This document shows positions 13,595 to 25,789 of a DNA stretch of 64,000 nt, in pieces. Position 1 is the first letter of the stretch. Each line of letters starts with the position of its first letter. The stretch lies in assembly GCA_038363925.1 (NCBI GenBank), contig JAQQWL010000013.1, forward strand, positions 186,001 through 250,000, in the 5' to 3' direction. The stretch is from Apiospora phragmitis (Eukaryota > Ascomycota > Sordariomycetes > Amphisphaeriales > Apiosporaceae). The position numbers and the translations under genes were made by a program. Under the pieces are notes generated by a model, which saw only the letters and a program-made list of their open reading frames with translations, was not told where the DNA came from and searched no databases.

Positions 13595-14241
13595 CGCTGG
13601 CCACGATGATGACAGTCGTGCCCAGAGGGGGTGGCTGAAGGGGTCTGAAGAATATTCTCCATGATTCTTGTTGTCACTGTACTAGTAGTATCACAGTATA
13701 AAGAAGGGGGTTTCCGAATACTGAATATGTGTAATGGATGCGAATGTCAGACAACATGATATCCGCAAGACTGTCGATTCATTTATTTTTGTATGCTACA
13801 AATCAGACATCTCCGATTAGAGTCGATAATATGGTTTTTCTGCGTACCAATGCTTCCCATGGCTTGCCATACTCTAAATTCGCGGAGATATGTTCATCGT
13901 ATGTATCGGTTCTCTGAGAACTTTAAAAAGTCCTCTAGCACTGTGGAGGCGGCCCCCTGCTCCCTCTCCCGAAGGCCATCTCGGAACCGTCAGAGTAACT
14001 GAGTTAAGGTCAGAATACTCTGCCGGGGTCCTGAAAGGGTGAAGGCACCGGCCCAACATCGTGGCCTTGAAGCCAGATGGTCTCTGCTCGTATCACCGCC
14101 AAGATACACCCGATGCCGTTCTCTAGAGGCGGACGAGTTATCCCCATAAAAGGCCGCACGGTGACTGCTGAGAGTGAAGGGTCTTATAACCCGCCCAGTG
14201 CCTCGTTCCCCTCGTACTCGATCGTCACTTGTCTTCCTTCT
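13595..14241. other. Intergenic region, no gene seen
   Basis: Upstream of the one-TM gene and downstream of the rhodanese-phosphatase gene. Only short frames without recognisable features. Confidence 0.5.
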
Positions 14242-14816
14242 TCAGTAATCCTCCCAAATTTCCTTGCGGTACGCCTCAGTCAACCGCTCATCGGGACCGT
14301 ACTTCTCCTGCCAGCCCACAAAACCTCGATCCAGTATATAGACTGTCTGCTGCTGCTGCTGTTGTGTCACGTCGTCCGGCTTCTTGGTCTTGTTGGCATC
14401 GCCCGCGGCCTCCTTCTCGCGCAGGTACCGCAGTGCCGCCGAGGGCCCGCGCTGCTGCGACAGGGCGCAGTGGAACACGACCGTCTCCTTGCCCTCGAGC
14501 TTGCGCAGCAGCGTCGGCATCATGGCGTCGAGGGAGCGCGAGGGGAAGTTGAGGGAGCCCTGGATGTGGCCGCCTATGTAGTCTGTTGTGCGCAATGCTC
14601 TGGTCAGTCGCCTGGGAGGAAGATTTCCTAGATGAAGAGAGAAGGAGAGGGGCGGCAAACATGTGCAGCTGCCTAGAAGTCCATACCGTCATCTCGCACG
14701 TCCACAACCGCGATCTTCGATGCGTCACTGTTCAAGCCCACAGCCTGGGCTGCCAGCATCATGCTAGCCAGCTCCGTAGCCTGCATCCTCTTCAAGCATA
14801 GGGTTACCAACGACAT
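14242..14816 (-). CDS. Cdc25-like rhodanese phosphatase (YCH1/Ibp1 family)
   Basis: Small Cdc25-type phosphatase/arsenate-reductase-like rhodanese. Two exons (14816-14687 and 14582-14242) flank a 104-nt intron with a GTATGG donor; the joint gives DVRDDDYIGGHI, the conserved entry of Cdc25-rhodanese domains. The product is 156 aa, close to the yeast YCH1 size. The catalytic loop is HCALSQQRGPSA, a CX5R signature with Cys82 and Arg88. The conserved LDRGFVGWQ near the C terminus is also present. A six-Gln run (117-122), coded by a CAG-rich microsatellite, sits in the loop before it. Other in-frame Met codons follow soon after the chosen start. Family assignment is good; the physiological substrate in fungi is uncertain. 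Confidence 0.87.
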
Positions 14817-15246
14817 GCTGCCGGGAAGGTCAGGCGTAATCGAGGATGAAGACTCTAGTTGCCGAAGAGAGTACCGTAAACGAGTTTATGTGTAGTGGGA
14901 GGAACTTGGTAGGATACAGCCCAACAAAGAAGTACAACGGCCACCAACTTGAATTCCAGAAGTTGGTACGGTACGTCAGTGGTTGCCAACCCCGCGATGG
15001 GTCTGTTACATGCATAAAATTGCCAAGTTGCATAAGCGTCTTCAACACGAAACTCCAGAGGTCGGCGCAAGTTTCACGACACAGGTAGGAAAGAAAAAGC
15101 GATGTAGGATGACGAAGAAAGAGCCTAGTTCGAAACAATGCTGTATTGCCTTTACAAAACCTGTTTCCCCCAAAACGCCGGGTATTGAATGCTTTTAGTA
15201 CAGTGATAGAAAACCATACACAGGTGGTGAGCTCATTCCAATTCGT
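14817..15246. other. Intergenic region, no gene seen
   Basis: Lies between two minus-strand genes; should contain the promoter of the rhodanese gene and the 3' UTR of the glycosyltransferase gene. No recognisable feature. Confidence 0.5.
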
Positions 15247-16590
15247 TTAGGGCCACATGCCATCGAACATGAACAGCCAGTCCTCCCAATACTGATCAAA
15301 GTGCCCCACCATGTAACTGAACCCATCCCCGTCCGTGCCTGGCTTGTAGGGTCGGTAATATATACCACCCGTCTTGAGGTGACGCTTGAGAGTCATGTAG
15401 ACCGAGAAGCTACTGGGCATGGGGCCAACAAAGTAGGTGCTCCCCAGTAGGGCAATGAAATCGACCAGACCTTGCTGATCCCACGTGAGCGAGTCGAGCT
15501 CCTCGCGGTCTTTGTCCGTCAACAGCTCGCGCTTGGTAACGACGCGCAGGTTGGCCTTCTCGGCAGCATCGTTTGCAAACTTCTTCGCCTCCGTGCTATT
15601 GCCCGTTGCCAAATAGGCCGCTTTGAAACCTCGTTCGATGGCCTTGTCGAGGTACGCCGGAGCTTGCGTGTCGTATACCGGCCAGAAGCTCATCGCGTCG
15701 GATTCGGTTCGTAGATGAGCACCCAAGAACTCCCCCGAGGCAGCGCCCTGGCTCTTTGCGAAGCCGTGCATATTCTTGAGCACCACCTTGCCCAAGCGCA
15801 GTAGTTGTTTATTGAACTTGAGAAGATGCCCGAAGGTGGCTGCAAACTCGGGGCCATCCTTGTAAACCGGCCAATCCCACAGCACCCCCCATTTGAAGCG
15901 AATAAGGCGAGGCGTCTCCTTCGTAGGCGGTGTTCCATAGGTCTCGTTCCTTAGCCATCCCCGGAAGGTTTGGCCGAAGCGATCCGTGTGCCGGTTCTGG
16001 TCCTTCCAGTCACAGCCTCCACGGTTTCCGAACTCCTTTGGCGTAATCTCTTGGATGGCGGGCTGGCCATCGACGGCCCTGATGTAGTTTGGAATGTCGG
16101 TCACGTTACCATAGAGCGTAATCTGTGGGCAGTAGGTCGTCCATGCGTGCTTAAAGTGCTCCTCATCGAACATATAGGAGAGGGGAAGGTAGTCGGTAAA
16201 GAGGTTTTCTAAATTGTCTGCGGAACGTTGACGAATCTTGGGCATGACCAACGAGGTTGCGCCGGCTTCGATGGCGTATCTCACGCACGTCTGGATGTAG
16301 TTGCGAATGTTGCCAATACCGCCCGAGTTGTTGTCGCAGATGAAGACCAGCCCCTCGACGTACGTCGCCTCGTCGCAAACGCGCTGCAATGGCCAGCCGA
16401 CGAAAGGCGCCTCGGGATCGGACAGGTCGACCGTGTTCGGGGCGGGTGGCTGTAGGACGCCTGCGATTGGGCCGTGGCCCCTACCGCCAGTTCCAGACCA
16501 TTCGAAGGATGTCGGCTGGAGTCGCCAGCTCCAGACGGCGAGAAGGAGTAGTATGGCACAGGCGGGGAGTAAGAGGTTGCGTCGAGACAT
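15247..16590 (-). CDS. Putative O-fucosyltransferase-like glycosyltransferase, Golgi type II membrane protein
   Basis: Single-exon gene; from the chosen start the product is 447 aa. MSRRNLLLP is followed at once by a hydrophobic helix (about residues 5-24), the classic short-tail type II signal anchor of Golgi glycosyltransferases. The luminal part carries an N-terminal GGIGNIRNYI segment, resembling the GG-N-R nucleotide-sugar loop of O-fucosyltransferases. Later come GAHLRTESD (resembling their GxHxR motif) and DFIALLGSTYFVGPMPSSFS (resembling the D...S..F.G...SSFS region). The frame is open upstream to 16764, and an alternative in-frame Met at 16638 would add 16 residues. The family call rests on motif resemblance only; the acceptor substrate is unknown. 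Confidence 0.75.
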   Translation of the reverse strand: MSRRNLLLPACAILLLLAVWSWRLQPTSFEWSGTGGRGHGPIAGVLQPPAPNTVDLSDPEAPFVGWPLQRVCDEATYVEGLVFICDNNSGGIGNIRNYIQTCVRYAIEAGATSLVMPKIRQRSADNLENLFTDYLPLSYMFDEEHFKHAWTTYCPQITLYGNVTDIPNYIRAVDGQPAIQEITPKEFGNRGGCDWKDQNRHTDRFGQTFRGWLRNETYGTPPTKETPRLIRFKWGVLWDWPVYKDGPEFAATFGHLLKFNKQLLRLGKVVLKNMHGFAKSQGAASGEFLGAHLRTESDAMSFWPVYDTQAPAYLDKAIERGFKAAYLATGNSTEAKKFANDAAEKANLRVVTKRELLTDKDREELDSLTWDQQGLVDFIALLGSTYFVGPMPSSFSVYMTLKRHLKTGGIYYRPYKPGTDGDGFSYMVGHFDQYWEDWLFMFDGMWP

Positions 16591-19500
16591 CGAGGCCACG
16601 AGCTGCTGTGGTAGTAGGCGATGAGCAACGTGCATGATAGGTAGTATATAGAAGCGAAAAGCGAAATCCGTTCCACCCCCAATCCGTCCGATTAGGAGGG
16701 AGGGAGAGAGCGAGAGAAGAGACCAAGCCTCACCCTCCCTTGACTTTTCAGGAGTATCTGGCAAGACGATCGAGCCCGGCTGCGTGGAATGTGCCGGGTG
16801 CGATGACGAGTGCTAGCGACGCGGAAAAGCGGCAAGGCGCCAATGGTGGATCGCTTTTATGAAACGAGGCTCTCTCTCAATTCCCAGGGAGGTGGCATGG
16901 ACGTTTGCGCAATGGGGCGATCGATGCAATCTTGCCGGCGTCGCTTCTTTGGGTACACCTTTAGAACACTTCGTCAATCATTAGAAGGCTACAAAACAAA
17001 AACAAAAGGCGAGCAACAAACATAGGAAATGGAAAGGCAGGTTGGGTATGTAAGGGTATAAATGTATATACGCCCCGAGAGCGATTGGACATGGAGCAAG
17101 AGAGGAAATCATCAATCTAATTTAGCGTGCGCGGCCTTCAAAAGGTGTATGTACCTCCCTCCTACTCACTTTCTAATTCGATTGTCTTGGGTTTAGCAAC
17201 ACTCGTGACTCGGTGTCCGGACGCGAAACAACGAACAGAGTAGCAAGCTTGGCACTACGGGAAGAATGGGGAAGCAAAGATGATGATTGCGAAGACTTTC
17301 CCTCCTTTTCGTTCACCTGGTCCTGCTGCGTCTTTACGTCGTTGGCTGGTGTTGAATCTACACACAGCCGATCCCTGTCGGTCAGCTGCGACTGGTACCT
17401 AAGGTTACTATGGCGTCTCTTACCTACAGTGCCGTCTCCGCCCGTACTCCAAAAATAGCCATTCAATTCCCGACATCCATCACAGAGCCTCGTCATTATG
17501 TCTTCTTCTTTCACGTATTCCGTCTACGCGACTTGGCAATAACTTACTACAGTCGAATTCTGCTTCTCCTGCTAAGTCTAATGTGAATGGATCCAATGTT
17601 TTGCCGGCCTCTAATACCCCTAATACACGTTTGCGACATCTTGGCATCCGAAGAAAAATAAAACGCCCCCATACTATCGCATATTGAGAAATGCATAGTT
17701 TACTAGCAAACCTCAGTTCAGCTGGCCGCTAGTACATGGTATGAAGCCTTTGCATTTTCTGTAAAGATGCCAGCCAGCTACCCCATTCTCCATTCCTTCC
17801 TTCCCTTCCCGCAACGGACACCTTTTCTTTCCAACGAACCCCTGGCCTCGCCTGCACTTTCTGACTTCTGGGCTCCTCCCCTGATCCCGCTGCGGAGACA
17901 GAGAGATCCCTGAGATAAGCGCCATGGAGGATGGGCGGCGCCAGGCTGTGCCAGAAGCGACAAGCAAACAAGCTCTAGAATGCCGATTTCCGTGTTTGCT
18001 ATAGGCATCTACTTTTGTCCTTACATGTACACATACCTGCTGTTGTGCTGAGACACCCGACCGCTTTCAAGATAATGAGTATGGATAATCTCGCCTTCTA
18101 GAACCTAGCCAATTCCACCACGAGATTCCCGAATAGTATCACGTGGAATCTAAGCTTAGTAGGTGTTACGGTTACATATACCGAGACCCATGTGTTGTAC
18201 ACATTAGCATTGAGTCGCTTGGCAGCCCGTCTATCTGGAAGGATTGTCTATGTAAAGTAGCGTGCGTGAGCTAAAAGGGTTCCCGCGAAAAGAAAATTCG
18301 AACGACTTGCAACAGTATTTTTTAGCGGTTATTGAATGACGATTTCTGTTTTTTGGGGGGGGGTAGCTCGAACCCGTATCTGTAGTAGGTTGGGATAACT
18401 CCATTTCGGCCTCTTTTCCGAAATAACCCTGGGCTTAGCCTGACGCACTCTTCGTATTGACATATGAATGAACCAACGCCAAGGTAGAGTCTAATCCCTC
18501 CGTCACTCAGACACGGCGCAATTGCTGTCATCAATAAGCCCTAGGTCCAATCCCTCCGCGGTGCAATCCCGTATGCGCACTATGCAGAGGTCCCGAAGCT
18601 CCCGAGGATCGTCGCTCCAGACAGAGCATGGAGTCTGGGCAGTATCGGTTGTACGACGATAAGCCGCCACCAGCGGCCGAGACCGAAAGAGATTGTGTAA
18701 CAGTAGTTACTTAGTTGCCTAAGTACATATACTGTGAACAGCGGCATGGTGCTTTGAGAGCCTTATCCTCCTGCTTGCCAGGTCTGGTTCGATTCACCGA
18801 CTCATGCCTACATCACGGGCCACCGTCAGCTGACTTTGCCAAGCCCAATTCTTTTTTGCACAACCTCAGGACTCTTGTCTTCAGCTTACTATGCTTGCTT
18901 CTCGATAACAGCATCATGTTCGTGCATACCTGCCTATTTTTATATATCGGTAAGTAGACTCGGTAGGTATGGTAATGAGCTTTTTCGAACAGCCCCGCAT
19001 GATGATGGCTCCGGAGATCCCCCCGCTCTTCCGGGAAGCCGCACGGGACGATGAACCGGCCGCGGCCACACCCACACTAGGTTACCACCCCGGTGCTCTC
19101 CGCCGCTCCAAATGGCAACTTACCCCTTTTCATATCGCTTCAACAGAAACACGTGCAGCCCGAAATCCTATGTCCTGGCAATGAATCTTCCGGGCTGTTA
19201 CGCCTCTGAAGGTCATCCTTGTACCATCTGCTGCTGCTAAAGCTGTGGCATCGCGCCAAACACACATTCGAGGATTGCGTGAAGTTCAGTATGCATGGAA
19301 TTGTTGTTTTTCAGTATCACAAATGTAATTAAAAATTAAAAATTGGCCAACATAATATATCCTTTCAGATACGCAAACATATAGTAATTCAACGTAATTA
19401 CCTAAACTTGATTGGAGGGTAACATCCAAGAATTCACCTGGAGGGAAGGATTATGACCAAATTAGTTTTTAGCTATATCCGAATCGTATACCAGTATACT

Positions 19501-21371
19501 ACATTTGATTGGGCATGTACCAAATAAAGACCACAGCGGCTTTGACACTGGGGGAAAATCTTGATTTGGGATCGCCAGTCGGCATATAACATAAGATATT
19601 GCCAACGGAGATATCGTTATCATACCCACTTAGGGGTATCTGGACCTCGTTCGCTCCACAAGGCATGGCACATTTCCCAAGAGCACGTCTAGTGTTCAAC
19701 TCCCTGTGCGGGTAGCCACATATCAACCACTCGTCCTCTTCTGACATGGACTTGACGCATATCCTTTGGTCCCTGAAGAAAATAGATTTGGGAGGATTAT
19801 GATGGCATGCAGTTTGTAAGCAAATGCTACTTCCCCCCCCCTGCCCCCCCCACCCAAATCGACCCTGATAAGCCGAAGGAAAAGGTTTCCAGATTATAAG
19901 CTAGTCACACTGGCGAGTTATTGGCCACCTTCTACAACCACATTGGAGCATGGGTGACCAGAAACCAGCACTGTGAGAATAGCATGCATCGGGCCCTTGG
20001 GTCCGTCAAACGATGAGAAGGTACAGGTGTCCGGACAGGGAATCTGGGCTCCATTTATCTATTTGGCGAGCTTATCTGACCTGATATCTACACTGCTGGT
20101 CATATGCAGCAAAGAAATTCAGATCTGCACCCGGACTACGCTGGAACGTCCCAGGCCAAGTTATTGTCCTTCTTGGTAACAAACCTTGGTTTCTAGCATT
20201 TACTCTAGCCTGGAAACTGTGCGTTTACAGATCGTAGAAAGGAATTAGTAGGTGGCGGTTGGCTTTGTTAATCAAGAGCAGTGATCAAGAAGATCAGAAA
20301 GACGCGGCGGCTATGGCATTTATTATTCAAGCTGCTGATGTTGATGAGAACTGAACCAACTCCTCGCACACTTTGTCCAGTCCAGGGTGAAATAAGAGGA
20401 AGGAGCAAGGCAGTCAAATGATGTTCCCAGCATCTCCTATCCGCTCGTTGGTCGGTTCTATCACGCTGCGGTCCTGCGATGCGGTTTCTTATACCGACGT
20501 TAGTGCCATGTTTATCGGCCCTATACGTAGATACCAGTCGCAGATTCGATAGCTAATAACCCAGACCAACACTTGGCATCCCGGGAGACGATGCCACCAC
20601 ATCGAAGCGGGCGCCGCATGCCTCTCGCACGAGCGTGCAGGATGCCGTATACGTGCGTGCCACTTTTTGCCAAGAAATATGCCCAGCGCCGATGGGGAAG
20701 TCTGTATCAGACAGAATGCTCATGGGCAGCGACAGACGAATCACCGATGGCAAATCCCATCGAAACGGCCCAAATCGATGTGTTTTATTTAATCTTTAAT
20801 ATCGAATGAGCCTCCGGGATTGGTGGACAACTGAGCCGCTGATGCCAACCTGGACAGGGGTGGTTTGGCCCACAACTAGGCGGCGGCCCAGAGTCCGTAC
20901 TTCCCAATCGGGAAGCCCAGACGGGACTGGATTGGGTGAACCCTGAGCCCTTCCGCATCTTTTCTTGCGGAAAGGGGATAGAACTCTGGTGTAGGCGGCC
21001 GTTTGTGGGTTTGTGTCCTTGGGATGGAATGGGTTTCGGGCCATAAGCCGAACGCTACCCATCTCTGGTAACGAGAATGCAAGCACGGCGGGATGCGTAG
21101 GTAAATAAAAGCGCGTGCGTGATGTGGATCACGGCCCATTTCCTCGATCTGAATGGAGTTGTGTAGCCGTCTGCGGGATATAGGGTGCCTCTCGGCATAT
21201 TGTTCGATATATAACGACCCTCCCTCGACCGTGTTCAGCAGGTTTACCTCTTCCCTGGTTGTTCGCCCTCTACTGCTCGCTCCCCTACCCGTCAGTCAGT
21301 CGTCCATCGACCGTTAATCTCTCTCAGAGACCATAGTTACTTCTTTGTTTGTTGCACTTCCATCAATCAAG
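16591..21371. other. 4.8-kb region without a recognised gene
   Basis: Many short frames on both strands, none with a recognisable domain or a convincing exon chain. It contains long homopolymers: 9 G at 18355-18363 and C runs at 19833-19841 and 19844-19851. A short AT-rich patch lies at about 19320-19400. The last few hundred bases should be the promoter of the AA9 gene. No transposon terminal repeats or reverse-transcriptase-like frames seen. Confidence 0.45.
21206..21215 (+). promoter_or_regulatory. TATA-like box of the AA9 gene
   Basis: The motif gatatataac lies about 160 nt upstream of the ATG at 21372, followed by a C/T-rich stretch. Position and sequence fit a fungal TATA box; the transcription start is inferred. 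Confidence 0.45.
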
Positions 21372-22512
21372 ATGAAGAGAGTCCTGACCGCCGCGGCGCT
21401 CTCGCTGGCCGCCAGCGAGGTGTCGGCCCACTACATCTTCCAGCAGCTCGACATCGGCAGCACCAAGGGGTCCGTCTACCAGTATATCCGCAAGAACAGC
21501 AACGGCAACTCGCCCGTGACCGACCTGGCCTCCAACGACCTGCGCTGCAACGTGGGCGCCACGGGTGCCGGCACCGACACCGTCGCCGTCAAGGCGGGCG
21601 ACTCCTTCACCTTCACCCTGGACACGCCCGTCTACCACCAGGGTCCCACTTCCATGTGAGTTTCCTACAACATGAAAAGAAAAGAAGAAAAGAAAAGAGA
21701 GCTGACACGCTTGGGCATCCAGCTACATGTCCAAGGCCCCCGGCTCGGTGGCCGAGTACGACGGCAGCGGCGGCTGGTTCAAGATCAAGGACTGGGGCGC
21801 AACCTTCAGCGGCGGCCAGGCGTCGTGGAAGCTCGACGGCTCCTACAGCTTCAACATCCCGACCTGCGTCCCCGACGGCGAGTACCTCCTGCGCATCTCG
21901 CAGTTGGGCATTCACAACCCCTGGCCCGCGGGTATCCCTCAGGTAAATGAATACCCTCCTAGCTCTCCATCTCTCTCCATCTCTCGACCGCCCAAGCGAC
22001 AGCTAAGCTGACTCTGAAATTTCCCTCCTCCTTCCCCAGTTCTACACCAGCTGCGCCCAGATCAAGGTCTCCGGCGGGGGCAGCGCCTCGCCCGGCCCCA
22101 CCGTCAGCATCCCGGGCGCCTTCAAGGACACGGACCCGGGCTACACGGCCAACATCTACAACGGCCTCACCAGCTACACGGTGCCCGGCCCCTCGGTGTT
22201 CACCTGTAGCGGCAGCGGTAGCGGCAGCGGTGGTGGTTCCTCCGACCCGCAGCCCGCCCCCGTGCCCTCGACGACGCTGAAAACCTCCACAGTCGCCTCC
22301 GTCCCGACCAGCAACCCCGGCAGCGGCGACGGCTGCTCGGTGGCCAGGTACGGCCAGTGCGGCGGCAGTGGCTTCAGCGGCTGCACCGCCTGCGCGAGTG
22401 GCAGCACCTGCTCTGCCACCAACGAGTACTGTAAGTTATGAGGCATCTCCGTCTGCTTCTTCATGCTGTATCACGGCTGACAAGAAATGTGACAGACTCT
22501 CAATGCGTTTAA
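21372..22512 (+). CDS. AA9 lytic polysaccharide monooxygenase with CBM1
   Basis: Secreted copper enzyme that oxidatively cleaves cellulose or related glucans. Four exons (21372-21655, 21723-21942, 22040-22430 and 22496-22512) give 303 aa. The signal peptide ends at Ala19, exposing the N-terminal His20 (HYIFQQL) of the copper brace. The second ligand is His89 in YHQGPTS and the axial Tyr is Tyr170 in FYTSCAQ. A Ser/Gly/Pro/Thr-rich linker leads to a C-terminal cellulose-binding CBM1 with YGQCGG and ending YSQCV. The final 17-nt exon supplies those last residues and the stop. This CBM1 has six Cys instead of the more usual four. The frame is intact. The gene is convergent with ada2. Substrate preference is not predictable from sequence alone. 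Confidence 0.96.
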
Positions 22513-23272
22513 ACGGCCAAGGTCCTGTGTTCCTTTCACGGAAGTGAAACACATACTTTCTAGTTCAACTTGAGGGAGGGGGTTAGTGAGTGAAAGCATG
22601 GAATGGGCGTATGTTGATGACTTCTTTCGAACGGAGACTGCGAAGCTACATGGTACATAGCAACGGCTCACCAGCAAACAACTGTACATAGATTTACAAA
22701 TATGACCTGATGCATTGGACGCACGATAAGTACGATGACAAAACAGCAATCCAGTCCCGGTCATTCCATTCATGTATAGGACTGATTGTGACTCGAGAAA
22801 TGAGGTGACTTTACGACTCGATATGTACAGGTGTCAATTATTGTGCCGGCTTGGAGACGGAACCGCCAGTCACAGATGTTGAGAAGCGACTCGTGACCAT
22901 GCAGTCGTTGACTTTCCAAAAAGCAGTAGCGTAAAGCAACAGGTGATGCCAAGAATATACAATATTCACCTAGGGAATAGAATTGTCACATAGGTTCAGA
23001 GGCAGAGCAACTTGGACTGCCAACCGCTCATTCCGAGTCGTTATGTTCATATATGCATAACTAAGTAGGTATCATCTGCGTGTAGTAAGAGGTACGGTTT
23101 GTGCTTGCATCCCGGGGTACGCGCAAGCTTCATAATTATAAATGGATGCGCAAGGCCGTCTTGCTGCATCTTCCTCCTACGTTGGAGGGTTACTCAGGCA
23201 GCACTGGGAGTAGCTAGCTCATATTCGAGGCGCATGTGATATCCTCTTCGTCTCCGAACGAGCTCTGTCTAA
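22513..23272. other. Convergent 3' intergenic region, no gene seen
   Basis: 3' flanks of the AA9 and ada2 genes. Only short frames without recognisable features. Confidence 0.5.
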
Positions 23273-25115
23273 CTAGGCCTTGCCGATCCATCCAGAGTTG
23301 ATAAAGAAGTCGAAAATCCTGCCGCCCTTCTGCGAGTCCAGCCGGCAGATCTCCTTGACCTGCTTCTTCTTGAGCATGCCGTTGCCCTTGAGTGCCTCCT
23401 TGAGAACCTGCTCTTTGATCATCAGGTACGGCTTCGGCTGCAGCCGTGACACCTTGCACAGCTCGGCCTCCTCGGGCGTGAGGAGGTGCAGGTCCGGTGG
23501 GTTGTCCTGGCTGAGGTTGAGCGGCTGCACGCCCGAGATGGGCTGCGAGATGAATTTCTGCCGCGTGTTCGCCGCCGGACCGGTGCCGTTGGCAACCACA
23601 CCGTTCGGGGCGCCGTTAGCGGCAGCATGCCCATTGATGGATGGCTTCGCCTCGAGATTAGTGCCATCCATAGCGTTGTGTGGAGTGGCACCGGTCGTAG
23701 CTGGTCGATAAGGCAACTCGGGTGCGATTAGTAAAGCCGCACCACTCGGAGGTTCTGGTTGTGTATTTTGTTTGGATCGCTGGGCGGTTGCCAAGCGCTC
23801 GCGGTCCATCGAGCCCATGGGGATTGCTTTTTGAATCCTAGATGCCTTGTCTTGCTCATACTTCTCCCCACTGCGGAGATCACCGATCTTCAGGTTCCGC
23901 CATTCTTGTAGTTGGGCTATGGCCTGGCGCAGGTTCAACTCGTCCACCAAGCCCTGGCAGAAACTCTCAAAGTCGTCATGGTTCATCATCCTCGCGAAAG
24001 GTTTCGCCTTGTTGAGTATGTCCTTCTCTTCTTTCGTTCGCTTTTTCTCCAGTTTACTATTCTCCCTGTAATCCAGAAGATTATGTTCGAAAACTACCTT
24101 CTTCCTATCCACACGCTGCGTCAACCGTGCGTTGTAGATATCCATGACGGTGAGCTTGAGTTCCATCTCTGGTTCCAGTTCACCGGTTCGCGGATTGATA
24201 CCATCGCCGGGATCGAACTGCATGAGCTGCACCGCCTCTTCAGCTTCATTGGCATGCTCTGTCTCGAACTCCAAGCGACCGGGCATGTAGCCTTGAATCT
24301 CGTGACATGAAGGCACACTGGCGGTGGGCTTCGTCTTAGGTGCCATGGCTGGGGCGTTCTTCTGGGCCTCTCTGCGCTCTTCAATCCGCCTCTTCTTGCG
24401 GGCCTGGAACTCCTCCCTCGAGATCTCCTGCGCCAGCTCCATGTCGGAGGGGCGACATCGCTTCGGTAGGGGAAGCATGGGGACTCGACATAGGTCTTGA
24501 TGTAATGGTCACGTACTTCGTCCTTATTCCGGTAGCCGCCAATGTGGTCAGCAATGTCGGCCCAGGAACCCAGCCCGTAGATTTCGCATCCTTCTAAGAG
24601 TAGGAGTTCCTCGTCGGCGCCCCATTCTGGATCAAATATTGGTATCGAGTTTTGTTCGATAACCTTGTAGGAATGTGTGGCTGGCTGATGGGAGCCGCTT
24701 GAGGCGCCGCTCGAGAAGCATTGTACGCAGAGATCGTATTCATTGCAAGCACTGTGGGCGCATCTTATTCGAACCTGTGATTAGGCATGAGTAAAGAGGA
24801 TTCATCTTCATCGCAGTAAGATAGAGAAATAAGTGCATCAGAGGGCTGAGTGGAGGAGGGAGTGTCACGGTGGTTTGAGGTAGCAGCGGCCGGTGACCGG
24901 CTGACACATCGAACGGGGGAGCCACATTATGCTACCGACAAGGCCGCAGCACCAGTCCGGGACAGGCGGCAACGCGACCAGCAACGAAAAAGGAGACGGG
25001 GTAAAACCAGAAAACGACTTACGGTCGAAGTTATGTCTGCCGAACACACATCACAAACGTATTTCACACCTCCTTCACCACCCCTCGTGGCCGTCTTCTT
25101 GCGAATAACACCCAT
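23273..25115 (-). CDS. ada2: Transcriptional adaptor Ada2 (SAGA/ADA complex; one apparent frameshift)
   Basis: Nuclear coactivator subunit that stimulates Gcn5 histone acetylation. Exon 1 is 25115-25023 and exon 2 is 24774-23273, separated by a 248-nt intron (GTAAGT...CACAG); the splice joins two halves of the ZZ zinc finger (CDVCSADI / [19 protein letters not shown]). Domains in order: ZZ (about 17-65), SANT ([35 protein letters not shown] region, about 85-135, ending [13 protein letters not shown]), a conserved [17 protein letters not shown] segment and a C-terminal SWIRM domain (last ~90 aa). The product is 531 aa after one base is added. A missing base in the GGGG run at 24469-24472 breaks the frame between ESPCF and LPKRC. 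Adding one base there restores the family sequence exactly, so this is a likely sequence error. Confidence 0.93.
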
Positions 25116-25789
25116 CTTGTTTCGTGTAATTTGGTACCACCGAGCTCAAGGCCAGCTTGAGGCCCAGCAGAGTCGAACCGCGACTTAACGACGCACAATG
25201 GACGTAGCAGCACTCAATTGATATTGATCGGATAGCGCTCGATTCGGCGAGAATATTGATATGGGTTGGCCGATGGATGAGCGACAATATGGTTGTTGTT
25301 TTGATGGATAATGGCTGCGATGATGTCGTGCGAGCGCCCTTCTGTCTTGCGCCAGGCTACAATACCAGGGGGTGTTGGTCGTAGTTCATTCATCCAGTCG
25401 TCCCAGTAATTGCACCAATCCATTACCAAACCGCAAATGCGACACGCGCTAAAACGAAATGTTGGTTTGACTGGTCCGAGCGCTTGGTTCCCCAGATTTC
25501 CAGTCGCATCCACGTGACTCACAGAATTGCTTTGGCGGGGGGCCGCATCGGTCTAAAAATCCCCGAGCAGATATGGAATAATGGAATGGACGGATCTGTA
25601 ACCTAAAGTTGGGATGTGATAAACTTTGGACTGCAACAACCGTAAGTAGAAATGATAATATCCGGATGCCGGTCATTCTGGTATTCAAACTCAGGTACTC
25701 GATAGTACTTGTAGCTGATATGTAAATTTTATTGTCCTCTTGAAGAACAATAAACTACCAGATTCGATTCCCTACATCTGCTGTAAAAA
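25116..25789. other. Divergent intergenic region between ada2 and the DUF4267 gene
   Basis: Divergent promoter region of about 670 bp. No coding feature or defined motif recognised. Confidence 0.5.
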
